NCBI RefSeq assembly: GCF_001653235.2
Contig: NC_035794.1
Location: 3,720,001 to 3,784,000, forward strand
Reading direction: 5' to 3'
Length of the DNA: 64,000 bases
DNA from: Pochonia chlamydosporia 170
Lineage: Eukaryota > Ascomycota > Sordariomycetes > Hypocreales > Clavicipitaceae
Shown: piece after piece, positions 13,001 through 24,487 of the stretch
How the letters are laid out: every line of letters begins with the position of its first letter
Position numbering within the stretch: the first letter of the stretch is position 1
Made by a program: the position numbers and the translations under genes
Notes under the pieces: model-generated
Databases searched by the model: none
Told to the model about the DNA's origin: nothing
The model's input: only the letters and a program-made list of their open reading frames with translations

Positions 13001-15566
13001 ATGGACTGAATCCATTGCACTTGGAGACCAAATGTCCTTGGCCGGCCCGAGGCAGTGATGAATCACTCACCGTGCAGTAAATGGTTACAGATGGTGATTT
13101 GGTGGTTTTTAGTCCGTACTTGGCTTCCGCAGGTTGCATTCATCATATCACATATAATCGCTTCTCCAGGAGCTCCATTCTTGCCGGACCACTCTGCACA
13201 CTGGAACTGACATGGAGTCGAGGAAGGCGCGCACAAACACATGGGTACCTACCTAGGTAGGTAGGCAGTTTGCACGTTTCAATACAGCAAGGCCTTGGGA
13301 ACGCCAACCTGACCCTGTGAGCTGGGTAAAATAGTCCCTACCCCACAAGCTGTCTGAACGGGATCATGGAAAGGCCAGAAATATTGCGGTAAGCTGGGAC
13401 CATGACGGCTCAGCATGCCGTGCATCTCGTGGTGACAGGCACCGTATTTGCTGGCGCCGTTTGGTTTGAAGTTTTATCATTTCGATGTTCCTTCTCCACT
13501 AACATACAGTTCGCCTGCCTGCATGTGCATTGTTAGCACCAGACCAGACCAAGACAGTTCAACTCCACCAACCGTTGTGGAACTGGGCTCGAGACGAAAC
13601 TGGGCCTTCCTTAGGAGCACATCCCTTTCACGTTTTCGCTTTGGATGTTAAAAAGGATCGAGTGGAACTGGAAACGCACGCCTTGAATCCGGGGTCGTCT
13701 TGTTGTGCAGATGGGAACCAGCGGAACACAACCTATCAGTATCTATCAATTACTAACTGCATCACGGTCATCTCAGGGTTGACAAGTGGTGATGCCTGAA
13801 TATATCAGGCTCTACGGCTGTATGTGGCCGGAAGCTCTCCAGCTGTGCAGCTGATGACAGCTGACGCCGTACTCTCACGTCCGCGCATCAAGTCGCAATG
13901 AGACACCGAATGATTGTTATTGGAAGCGAACATATGGTTCTTCCGCCGATTTGCCGGCCAAATTCGATTGTCGTTACCCAATGATTGCTCTATGGGCGGC
14001 TTCTTGGACTTGCGCTGAGTGAGATCATTGATCCTTTCTTACCCCGATTGTCTGGATTGCGAACACTTGGAAGAAACCAACCCCATCATTGCTCTGGAGC
14101 GGTGATGTGCTTGCGAATGTGGATATTAGGTTTGGTGTGCTACAGAGTTCGCAGTCACCAAATGGCTCTGATGAATCTCTTCCTCATGCAGACATATCTC
14201 GTATCTCGCTCCCGCTCCCGTCCCACCAAACACTCCTGCCTCTCATTTCCTGCTCAGCGATGACAGCCACAGCGACGACAGTGGCAAACACTCAAGCCCT
14301 TTGTTCACAGACCGACCTTTTGTTCTCTGGATGTGAACGAGGTACCAAACGGTCCTAGCCTGGACCCAGATCCAGACGCCATCTCCACTGCAGCCCCTCC
14401 CACGGCACCATCGTTGTCATCTGTCAACAACTGATGACTCCTCGACCGAAGGCTGAACGATCTGTTGGTGGCTCCAGGACGCAGGTCTTGCTCACCCCAG
14501 TCCAGTCCAGCATCCAGTTCCCCATAACATGGGAAGTCGCTTGCATCCATGCTGGTGGCTGCAGGAGATACAGTAGGCAGGCGGGGGCGACCAGAACCAC
14601 AGGCACAGGAAGGCTGGAGACTGGGAGCTGGACTTTTATTTCAAGGGACATTGACGGAGTATTATTAACCAGCGCGTGCGTTTTGCGTGCTCAGGTGGAA
14701 CCATTGTGGTGCATGTGGGTTCAAAGGTCGAGGTTCCCAATAATAATTATCCATTCACCCTCTCCCTTGGTGTCTCAAGGTCTTCACTTTTTCACATCTA
14801 TTCGGTCATCATTATCAATACTATTGGGGTTGAATTCCGTTGTTTACCTTGGAGTCTCCGATTTCTTGCTGCCCGCCTCTGGCATAAGCTCGAAACGTTG
14901 GCTTATCGAGCCCTTTTCGCCCGCGACTTGTATCGGAGATCTGCTCGGAGACAGCACCGTGCAATAAGTCAGAGAGCCCTCGATTTAAGGCTAGCAAAAA
15001 AGCACCGGTGATTAGGCAAAAATCGTAACGACCGTGACATTTTGATCGAGATTTACCAGATTTACAGAAAGGAACGAGCGGACGGTGCAAATAACAGCTT
15101 TTTTTTTTGTCTTGCCTCATTTTTGTTTCTTTTTCTGGCTTGGTACCAGCACTCGGGTTCTTCCATCAACAGTGGAAGCGTTCACGCCGCCACGGAAACA
15201 TTGAACGACTTGACTTCTAGTGCGAATATTGAAGACACACCCCACGCCACCCGCCGGCGCCGGCGCTCGCTCGGCCAGCCTCCACACCTTAGACTTCGTC
15301 AATTCCTTTGCCCGCACTCCGAACCAACAAGCTCTAGCGCGTGTCAGTGGATAACAAAAGGCTTTTCAATCCTTTCCTCGACAACTCGTACATTCGCCGA
15401 GAGTCAAAGCTGCAAAAGCGCCCGTTTACTCGACGACTTTCATCTTCACGTCCACCGCCACTGCACTGCCAGACAGCGTGTGCGGTTGAGTGTGTGTCTT
15501 CGCGCATGAGTAACAGCTGAAGCGGCCAGAACCGGCACACCACACAGCCGCAGCCTCTCTCCTACC
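10099..15566. other. Gene-free stretch between SEC61 and the ABC transporter
   Basis: 5.5 kb without a gene I can support. The longest ATG frames are 14434-14967 (plus, 177 residues) and 12038-11640 (minus, 132 residues); neither shows a known motif or a splice partner. Both could be chance or orphan reading frames. An 18-bp perfect palindrome lies at 13246-13263. The last ~800 bp, with C/T-rich patches near 14745-14860 and 15110-15140, probably hold the promoter and 5' leader of the transporter. Confidence 0.55.
13246..13263. repeat. 18-bp perfect palindrome (TACCTACCTAGGTAGGTA)
   Basis: A perfect inverted repeat centred on CCTAGG. A related imperfect version occurs at 41203-41220 and a CCTAGG core at 48792. 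It could be a protein-binding site or a remnant of a small inverted-repeat element. Confidence 0.8.
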
Positions 15567-18500
15567 ATGGGCTTTGCTCAATGTTCTTGGCCAATATGGC
15601 GGGTCGATGATCTCACCTTATGCTTCCAACAAGAGTACGTGCGACGACACCATTTCGGAGCCATCCCGAGTTGGATAGGTCAACCGCGCGCGATGATGAT
15701 GATGATGATGATTGCTGACATTTCTGCGTAGCTACCTCAAGGTTCTGTTCCCCTTAGCGGTTATCGTCGTCTCGTTTTTGCGCCTGGCTTGGTCCAACTG
15801 TAGGCGGCTGCTTTCCTCTGGCAAGCCCAAGGGTTACAAGCCCATTGCGAACGACCATACTGCTCTGCCACCCGACGACGATGACGAAGATACCGAAGAA
15901 GACTCTGATCTCGAAATTCATGGCGGCCGACTGACACTTGCTAAAACCATCAGTCGGGGTTCCATCGTCGAGGCCGACACACCTCATGGCCAGCGGACAT
16001 CCCAAGCGGTAGAGGAGCTTGCCATCATCGGACTGGTTGTTATCAATGCCATTGCTCTGATCAAGGGCGCCTATGGCTCCGCCGGACGATTTGCGGCCAT
16101 GACGGGCCTTGTCACTTGGATATATGCTCTGGTTTTGGCCTCTCTGCGACTGTTGTTGGGTGGCACAAAATGGCGTATCCCTTACCTTTGGAACCACACG
16201 GCTAGCATTTACGCACTGAACTGGGTGTTTAGCCTCTTCATTTTCCGGTCCGCACTTGTCAACCCCACCTCTCAGCTCGTCCAGATTCTTGTCTGCACCG
16301 AGTTCGGACTCATCACACTGCTCTTTGGATTAGCCGCGACAACTAGAAAGGGGAATAAGACAGTGCTGATGGAATGGGAGGACGGGATCGAACCTTCTCG
16401 CGAACCGCTTGCAAGTCTATTCTCGTTGGCGACTTTCTCTTGGGTAGATGCCATTGTGTATAAAGGATGGAAAAAGACTTTGGATATTGAAGATGTCTGG
16501 AATCTGCTGCCCAAGGATAAAGCCGCCGCAGTAATTGCTGACTATCGCCAACTGAAGAAGACCGGGGCACTTGCCTGGCACATGCTTAAATATTTCAAAG
16601 GAATGCTGCTCTTCCAGTGTTTCATGGCCTTCGTCTCCGGTCTCTTTACGTTTGCCCCGACATTGCTCTTGAGGGCCATTCTCGAGTACGTCGAGGATCC
16701 AGATCGCGCCCCGGTCAACGTCCTTTGGCTTTACGTCATTGGACTGCCAATCCTCGACACCATACGATCCTATGCCGACGGTATGGCACTGTGGACTGGA
16801 CGAAAGATTTGCATTCGTGTTCGTGCCATTATTATTGGCGACATTTACGCCAAAGCACTTCGACGCAAAGCCGCCGCCGGCAAGGACAAGGTCCTTGGAG
16901 AGAAGCCGAAGAAGCAAAAGAATGACGTCGACTCGGACAGCGAGGGCACTATTGCCAAAATTAAAGGTGCTCTTGGCCTGAAGAAGCGCAGCAAAAACAA
17001 GAGCGCCGCCCAAAGCGATGCCGAGTCTGCCGGCAGCGTCAATGGTGACGACAATAAGCCAGCTGGCGACGACGATCAGGCCAATCTGGGAACCATTATT
17101 AACCTCATGTCCGTCGATAGTTTCAAGATTGCTGAAATTACGGCATACCTCCACTTCCTATGCGCCGCCGCTCCTACACAGCTTATCATCTCTGTCGTGT
17201 TGCTGTGGCAAGTGATGGGCCTGAGTGCTATTCCTGGCCTGGTAGTCATGGTGTTTTTGCTTCCCGTCAACTACTTCCTAGCCAAGGGTTTCAACATTAC
17301 GTCCAAGAACATTATGAAAGCTACCGACAAGCGAATCAACGTCACGAACGAGGTCCTCCAGAACATTCGTATTATCAAGTACTTTGCCTGGGAGGATCGT
17401 TTTGGACGTTCTATTGATGAAAAGCGAGAGGTTGAGCTCAGGGCGCTCCGGTCACGATTCACCCTCTGGGCTTGCGCGGTGGCTATCTGGAACTCGGTTC
17501 CAGTTCTCATCACCTTCTTCTCGTTCCTCGTGTACACACTGATTGAGAAGAAGCCACTGTACCCCTCCATTGCCTTTACTGCAATTTCTCTCTTCATGCT
17601 CCTTAGGGTTCCATTGGACCAGCTAGGTGATATGTTTGCCCATGTCCAGGAAGCCAAGGTCTCTATTGACCGTGTCGAAGAATTTTTGAACGAGGACGAG
17701 ACTGAGAAGTATGAGCAGCTTGGGCAAGACAATGTGGACGAAGACGGCGTAAAGCGCATTGGATTCAAGAACGCAACACTGATTTGGGGCGGCAAGGACA
17801 CAGTCGCCGACGACGGCTCACGAGCATTCCGTTTGATGGACCTGAACATTGACTTTCAAATGGGCAAACTCAATATTATCGCAGGTTCCACAGGCAGCGG
17901 GAAGTCGTCAATGCTCATGGGGCTCCTTGGCGAGATGACGCTGATGGAAGGCAATGTTTATTGTCCTGGCGGCCGAAGCCGAGAGGATGTCAAGATCGAT
18001 CCCGAAACACGGCTGGCGGACACTATTGCATACGTTGCCCAGTCTGCATGGTTGGTCAATGCCAACATCCGGGACAATATTCTCTTTTCGGCACCATACG
18101 ACCCGCAACGATATAGAGATGTCATTGTCGCCTGTGCCCTGGAACGCGATCTCGAAATTTTGGACCACGGCGACGAAACACTTGTTGGAGAGAAGGGCAT
18201 CACGCTCTCTGGCGGACAGAAGCAGCGAATTTCCCTTGCCCGTGCCCTGTACTCCACCTCTGCTCACATCCTCATGGATGACTGCCTGAGCGCTGTTGAT
18301 TCTCACACTGCACAGTGGATCTTCACCAATTGCATCCGCGGCCCTCTCATGGAAAACCGGACTTGTATTCTTGTCACCCACAATGTGTCACTTTGTGTGC
18401 CCTCGGCAGACTATGTAGTCTATCTTGACAATGGCCGGGTCACCTCACAAGGATCTGCTCAAAAGGTCATTGCATCCGGCGTCTTGGGCGAGGAGATTCA

Positions 18501-20736
18501 AAAATCGCGCCCGGCTTCTTCAGCAGGTTCTCGAGCTCCTTCGCGAGTGCCGTCTAGGGTGCCATCAAGCGTTGGTGACGGCGAAACCATGGTCAACAGC
18601 AATGGCGACTCCCTAGATGGTATGGGGGCATCTAAAAAGACAAAATCGAAAAAGCCCCAGGTCGATGCAATGGATGAGGGCAAGGCCACCGGTGCTGTCA
18701 AGTGGCCCGTCATGAAGGTGTACGCTCAAGCCATGGGCCCCTGGTGGTTTTGGGTCCTGGCAGTCATTGTTTTCAACCTTCAGCAATTAGCTACAGTGGC
18801 GACCAATGTCTGGGTCAGAGAATGGGCAAACCAATATGTCGAAGAAGAAACTAGTATTGCGGTCGGCACAATGTCGCAATCGTATGGATCTGAGGCATTC
18901 TCCAAGGGGTCTTGGGCCTCTATCGCTCGTCTGGGTGCCACCGGTAGTGTCTCCGAATCGGGTACTGGCAAGGTCTACGGTCAGGTGTCGTTTTCCGCGC
19001 TGGCCACACCCCAAGTAAACGTGGCCTACTATCTAATGGGCTTGGCTGTTATTGGCATACTGGGCTCTTTTGCGGCGTTTGTGCGAGATGTCTGGATCTT
19101 TTACGGTTCTCTGACAGCTTCGAGAAAGCTCCACGATCGACTGATGGGCGCAGTGACGCGGGCCAAGTTCAAGTTCTTCGATGTGACGCCCCTCGGGCAG
19201 CTCATGAACCGCTTCAGCAAGGATCTCGAGGCTGTCGACCAAGAAATTGCTGCTACTGCCATTGGTGTCATGTCCTGCGCGCTTTCTTTGTTGGTGACGG
19301 TGGTCTTGATTGCGGTGATCACGCCTGGTTTCTTGATCGCGGCGGCCTTTATTGCGGCGATTTTCTACTTTGTGGCGACCTTCTACCTGCGTGCGTCTCG
19401 CGATCTCAAGCGATTAGAGTCTGTCCAGCGAAGCCCTCTATTCCAGCAATTTGGTGAAACCCTTAGTGGTATGACGACAATTCGAGCATACGGCGACGAG
19501 AGGCGGTTTATCCGCGACAACTTGGCCAAGGTGAACACGCAGAGCCGACCCTTCATCTACTTGTGGGCATGTAACAGATGGCTCGCATTCCGAGCCGACC
19601 TTCTGGGTAATCTGGTTTCCTTCTTTGCAGGTGTTTTCATCATTCTGAACCTGGGCAAGATTGATGCCGGCGCGGCGGGTATCTCTCTGAGCTACGCGAT
19701 GAACTTTACAGAAAACGTGCTCTGGCTGGTCCGTCTCTACGGCATGAATGAGCAAAACATGAACTCGATGGAAAGAGTCAAGGAGTATCTTGACCTTGAC
19801 CAGGAGGCGGCGCCCGTGGTGGAAGACAATCGGCCACCGGAATCCTGGCCAGACAAGGGTAACGTCGAATTTGTCAACTACTCGACCCGCTACCGAGAAG
19901 ACCTGGACCCTGTGCTCAAGAGCATCAGCCTCAAAATCAACGCCAAGGAAAAGGTCGGCATTGTGGGACGAACAGGAGCCGGAAAGAGTTCGCTGGCATT
20001 GGCCATCTTCCGCGCGCTGGAGGCTGAAAAGGGCCGCATCGTTATTGATGGGGTAAACATTGGCAAGATTGGTCTCCGTGACCTCCGAGAGAATATCACC
20101 ATTGTACCGCAGGATCCGACCTTGTTCATGGGCACCATCCGATCCAATCTGGACCCATTCGATCAATATACCGACGAGCAGGTGTTTGAAGCTCTTCGAC
20201 GTGTCCAGTTGATTGGCGCCGACGAGTCCACAACCCACCCCGCCACGCCAACGATTCAAGTGACTTCGGAGTCCCAAGTCATTCGATCACCAGTGCCTTC
20301 GTTAATGACGAACAAGAATGTCTTTCTGGACCTCTCATCGCCAGTGACGGAGTCGGGATCAAACTTGTCCCAGGGCCAACGACAGCTACTGTGCCTGGCT
20401 CGAGCCATGCTCAAGAAGCCGACGGTACTGGTGATGGACGAAGCCACTGCGTCAATCGACTACAACACCGACTCCAAGATTCAAGAAACCATTCGGGAGC
20501 TTACTGGTACAGTCATTACCATTGCTCACCGTCTACAGACGATCGTGGACTACGACAAGGTGCTGGTTTTGGACCACGGCGAGGTGAAGCAGTTTGGACA
20601 CCCTTGGGAGTTGATCAGCGATGAGGAGGGGCAGTTCCACAGCATGTGCGAGATGAGCGGTGAGCTGGATGTGTTGGTCAAGGCAGCGAAGAAGAAGTGG
20701 GATGAGGACAAGCTGGTGGATGTGGGCGACGCTTAA
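15567..20736 (+). CDS. ABCC (MRP) full transporter, Ybt1/Bpt1-like
   Basis: ATP-driven exporter, probably vacuolar or plasma-membrane, for conjugates or lipids. Exons 15567-15634 and 15732-20736 (97-bp intron) give 1690 residues. The first exon (starting MGFAQCSW) was recovered because the junction restores a family-like N terminus leading into YLKVLFPL. Order: N-terminal membrane domain TMD0, acidic linker (about 70-90), TMD1, NBD1, Ser-rich linker, TMD2, NBD2. NBD1: Walker A G741-S749 with K747, signature LSGGQ at 848-852, Walker B ending D872-D873. NBD2: Walker A G1435-K1441, signature LSQGQ, Walker B with E1593. D873 replaces the catalytic glutamate, as usual for ABCC proteins, so NBD1 should be a weak ATPase site. 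Two disordered inserts occur: a Lys/Ser/Asp-rich one in TMD1 and a Ser/Thr-rich one before the NBD2 signature. Substrate cannot be read from sequence. Confidence 0.95.
15692..15712 (+). repeat. (GAT)7 microsatellite inside intron 1 of the ABC transporter
   Basis: Seven exact GAT units lie 19 bp before the intron's AG acceptor, in the branch-point region. Length changes here could alter branch-to-acceptor spacing. Confidence 0.9.
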
Positions 20737-21949
20737 AGGATATGTTTTGTTTATTTTTCTTTATTTTTCATTTGCAGGGTTAGGGGTAGGAAGAGAAGGA
20801 GACGAAGAAGATGGCACCGGCACCACTATTGGAATGGATATACCAAGCAAGGAAGTATATATTACAGTGTCCCAGCGACTGTACAAAGATGGAAGCGGCC
20901 AATGAATTTAGGAGGATGAAGGGACTGAGACGATGACGGCTGTGGAAGCCAGAACGAGCATCATGTGTAGTCTCACATGATGGCTTGGTTGGGCAATGGA
21001 TGGCCAGCGTGGAAAATGCAGTTTGGGATTGATTTTGAATTGTATGCATGTAACGGAGTAAACTTGGTTGTATGGGTAATACAAAAGCTTCAAGATGTTT
21101 GGTGTAGTGATGCAGAAGTGTTCAACTCTGCTGGATAAAGTGAATGTGTGAGTTTGCAGCTCGTGGTATCATTCCTGATTGGGAGATGCCGATGTCGATG
21201 GTGAATCTGTGGCTGAGTCAAGGCCACGCGTGCGGGCAGGGGCACGAACATGAACAAGAACATGGAACAAGAACATGGGAGGGTGGCTGGACTCGGACGA
21301 CGAGGGACCAAGTGTCTGAGGTGGTAATTAATGTCAAACGGGATCGGGTTCAATGATAGAGAGTGATCTGTTTTAAAGGTGTTTGCAGCACAGTGTTTCG
21401 TGCATACATGTCTGTATCTGGTCTGGTGAGCCAGTTCCAACCATCCATTTGATGTTTGAGGCCAGATCAATGATTGAAGATACTCTGTCAAGTACTCTGG
21501 TGTCAGTCGGTTCTAATTCTAGGCAGCTTGCGGGGCAGAATCAACGAAAAACGCCACTTTGCACCCGTTTGCCATTAGCATCGGGTTAATCCTTGACATG
21601 TCAGGATAAATTGCGTGGCCGTGGACCAACCAGATGGGCTGGTTTCGGGCTGAGGTGAGAGCTGCGTTGCGTGTCGTGCTGCTGATGGGTTTGAAACCAG
21701 TTTGCCTTCCCGTCTCTCTTACTCGCATTTGAATCCCCTCATCCTCTGTTGGGCGGCTGTTTGTTTCTTTCCCTCTTCTTCTCACCGGTGCCTGCGCCTG
21801 CATTTGCTGTTGGATACAGTGCTTTGCCTTTATAGTTTCGGTTGCGTGCGTTTATCGCTGGCTGCGTCTATTACTCCGCCGCATACAAACCTCCGACTCT
21901 GAACATCACCAACATCACCAACATCACCAACCTCACTCCCACCTACACA
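20737..21949. other. Intergenic: ABC 3' UTR and promoter of the next gene
   Basis: Tandem plus-strand neighbours. It contains an ACGGAGTA word at 21053, a C/T-rich run near 21700-21785, and three to four AACATCACC units at 21902-21930 just ahead of the next ATG. No gene seen. Confidence 0.6.
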
Positions 21950-23179
21950 ATGGGCAAACAATCAGACACCGCATCTCCCAACCCATCCTCCACCTCAACG
22001 CCCTCTCACCTCACCGAACCGCCCGCATCCATCACCCTCAGCAGCTCATACTTCCCAAGCGACCACCACCCGCCCCCCTCCCATCGCTACTTCGACGAAG
22101 ACCCAACCGAAATCTCCAACGACGACCTTCCCCCCCTCTACTCTGACCATGAAGAATTCAACTCTGTCTCCTCAGCGCCCTTCGACCCTCTCCTCCCGCA
22201 GGCCACCCGCGGTGACACCTTTGAAACCGTCCACTCGTTCCGCCACGACGAAACGTCAACCTACTTCCTGGACCCGCGCCTCGACCGCGACCCCGACTTC
22301 CTCGCAGACCACATCCACAAACTGTCCATGATCCCGCCCCGGCCGTTCGTCAAGATCGTCGGCACGCACACCGAGAAATCGGGCGACAAGAACAAGGAGA
22401 CCAAAACGATTACCGACTTCGACATTGAGATCGAGCTCACGCACCTCTTGTACAGCGACATCCGCACCCACTCTGCGTGGCGGTCCCTCAACACGGCGAG
22501 CAATTTTGAGAAAGTGCACCGGGGCACAATCTTCGCGACCAGGGCGCCTGGCTTCGGCGGCAGCGGTGCCATTCCCGAAGAGGGAACACCCTCCCTTAGA
22601 GAATGGTGTCGCCGGTACTGCGCTTCCAAAGCCACACTTAAGTCATTCACTATGGAGAGGAAAGTCGAAGGCTACGACTGGGATATGCTGCGTCGTCGAT
22701 TGGAGGGTCTGGTGCGGGCGACGAATTACAGGGGCCGCGTGCAGATTACGTTTCCGGTGCGCCATTCGCACATATATGTGTATAATGAGTGTCGTGTGAA
22801 CCGGTGGCGGTTGACGAGGTGGATTGCCATGATTTTCATGTTTACGCTCTTGTTCCTGTTTACATGGCCGGCGTTGTGGCTGTCTACCAAGAGGTGGGAG
22901 GTTGTGACGGCGGAGTGGAGGCTGAGCGAGGCGAGTGACGTGCCGGGGAGGAAGAGGTATGTCTCTTTGAGTGAGGAGGCGTGGTATGGGATGTGGGCGG
23001 GGACGATTCAGAGGGCCATGCTGGAGAGGAGGAGGGGATTGCTGGATCAGGGGGATTTGGAGAGGACGAGGGCTGGGGAGGGGGATGGGGAGGGAGGGTT
23101 GGCGGGTGTGGTGAGGGCGGGGGTTGAGGCGATGGGGGTTGTGAATAGGAGTTTTGGATGGGGGGGAGATAGTTGTTGA
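21950..23179 (+). CDS. Conserved fungal single-span membrane protein, function unknown
   Basis: Single exon, 409 residues. Residues 1-95 are Ser/Pro/Thr/Asp-rich and probably disordered. A folded region of about 95-285 follows, with aromatic- and histidine-containing motifs such as FVKIVGTHTEKSG and VRHSHIYVYNECRVNRWR. Then comes one strong transmembrane segment at about 290-312 (WIAMIFMFTLLFLFTWPALWL region) and a ~95-residue tail. I recognise the layout as that of an uncharacterised fungal family but cannot name a function. The ATG at 21950 is chosen because the frame upstream to 21842 is a repeat-rich leader (NIT repeated). The coding strand turns from C-rich to very G-rich toward the 3' end. 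Confidence 0.8.
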   Translation: MGKQSDTASPNPSSTSTPSHLTEPPASITLSSSYFPSDHHPPPSHRYFDEDPTEISNDDLPPLYSDHEEFNSVSSAPFDPLLPQATRGDTFETVHSFRHDETSTYFLDPRLDRDPDFLADHIHKLSMIPPRPFVKIVGTHTEKSGDKNKETKTITDFDIEIELTHLLYSDIRTHSAWRSLNTASNFEKVHRGTIFATRAPGFGGSGAIPEEGTPSLREWCRRYCASKATLKSFTMERKVEGYDWDMLRRRLEGLVRATNYRGRVQITFPVRHSHIYVYNECRVNRWRLTRWIAMIFMFTLLFLFTWPALWLSTKRWEVVTAEWRLSEASDVPGRKRYVSLSEEAWYGMWAGTIQRAMLERRRGLLDQGDLERTRAGEGDGEGGLAGVVRAGVEAMGVVNRSFGWGGDSC

Positions 23180-24487
23180 TGATGATGGTGAAGGTGGTGT
23201 TGTGCTGGCGTTAGCTGGGGTTACTTGTTTGCTGTGACTGTATGTATAATGGTATTACATATTCCAATCATTTTATGCTGGTAGCCACACTTGATGTTGA
23301 CTTGACAATTCTATTCCACTGGTTCAGAGTTGTAGACGTGAGTTTGAAGGAAGCGGGCTTTGCCTATTAGAATGATATAAGAGTATTTCTGAGCCTCTAA
23401 TGGTTCCGTCAAAGTTGGCTGTATGCCGTAGCTCGCCGCAGGCGGCCCCCGGCAGGGCTCCCGGAGGGAAATATGGAGTGGAAGCTCTGGAGTCAGGGAA
23501 ATGAAAGGGGGATAATTCAACCAGAAAGTTTTAGAGGGTTGGTTCGTTGGCAGCAGCAGCAGCCGTTGCTTACTCCTTATCAACGATAGTGTTGGCATAG
23601 GTGTGGTATCTTATGCTGGTTTGCGTATAACTTGGACATCATTTTGACTTCTGTGTTGCTGATTGTATTTGATATGCATACCTTCATGACTACCAGTTAA
23701 CATCAGCTAACTGAGGCCAAACATTCTGGTGTGGGCTTTTTCTCATAACAGTCTTGATACGAATCTATGTTATTAGAGCACCTAACAACATTACATAGTA
23801 GCATGTACGACATAAGTTGTATGATTAACATGGACTTTGAGTTTCTTACCACCGCATTGACATATCTCCATATAATTCGAGTGCCAAAACAAATTCGTAC
23901 AATAAACATGGACCACAAAATATGTTTAGAGTAATTGTACCTTGAGCTTCATACTCTCCCAATACACAAATCCACATCATTGGACGGTAAACACCATCGA
24001 CGATGCAAACGCATACAACAAATAAAGCAACGTTCAACTTCATACTCTCACTTTCTTTCCCATTGCATAAACGATTCGACCCTACACATCGCATCTACAC
24101 ACATCTGTAACGTCGTCGTCCTGCACAGACCCTTATCTAGATACCTGCAATGATCGACACTGCATATCCCCGCACCTCGACGTCCTCACCTCGCTTAGCA
24201 TCAACATATCAAACCGTACGAGATTCCCATCGGGCGGGGGATGTAACGTGGCGCGGAACACAGCCGACGGGTTTATTCTCAGATCGACGTCATGTCCTGG
24301 AGATGGGGTTTTGCGGACGATTTTACCCTTATACTACGTGATCATGTAACCTTGGGCGGCTTCATTGGTGCGGCTGGGAGTTGGTGAACTAGATAGGGGA
24401 TCTACACTGGCTATGGATGTCTTATAAGTCGACCAATGTTCCGTAGATTTGAGGATGAGCATCAAGGTTAACCTTAAACTTGGCAAA
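23180..24487. other. Intergenic, relatively AT-rich
   Basis: 1.3 kb between two plus-strand genes. Short frames only; no motif recognised. The last few hundred bases must carry the promoter of the GH20 gene. Confidence 0.55.

Noticed and set aside
14434..14967. 177-residue ATG frame upstream of the ABC transporter
   Set aside because: No recognisable domain; its second half crosses the C/T-rich leader region, so it is probably chance.
16380..16400. tRNA T-loop-like complement (GGTTCGATCCC)
   Set aside because: Lies inside the ABC coding exon and no cloverleaf can be drawn around it; no tRNA was found in the window.
16417..17154. 245-residue antisense frame in the ABC transporter (also 19438-20277)
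   Set aside because: Shadow frames opposite a clear, conserved coding region; no motif and no independent start or splice context.
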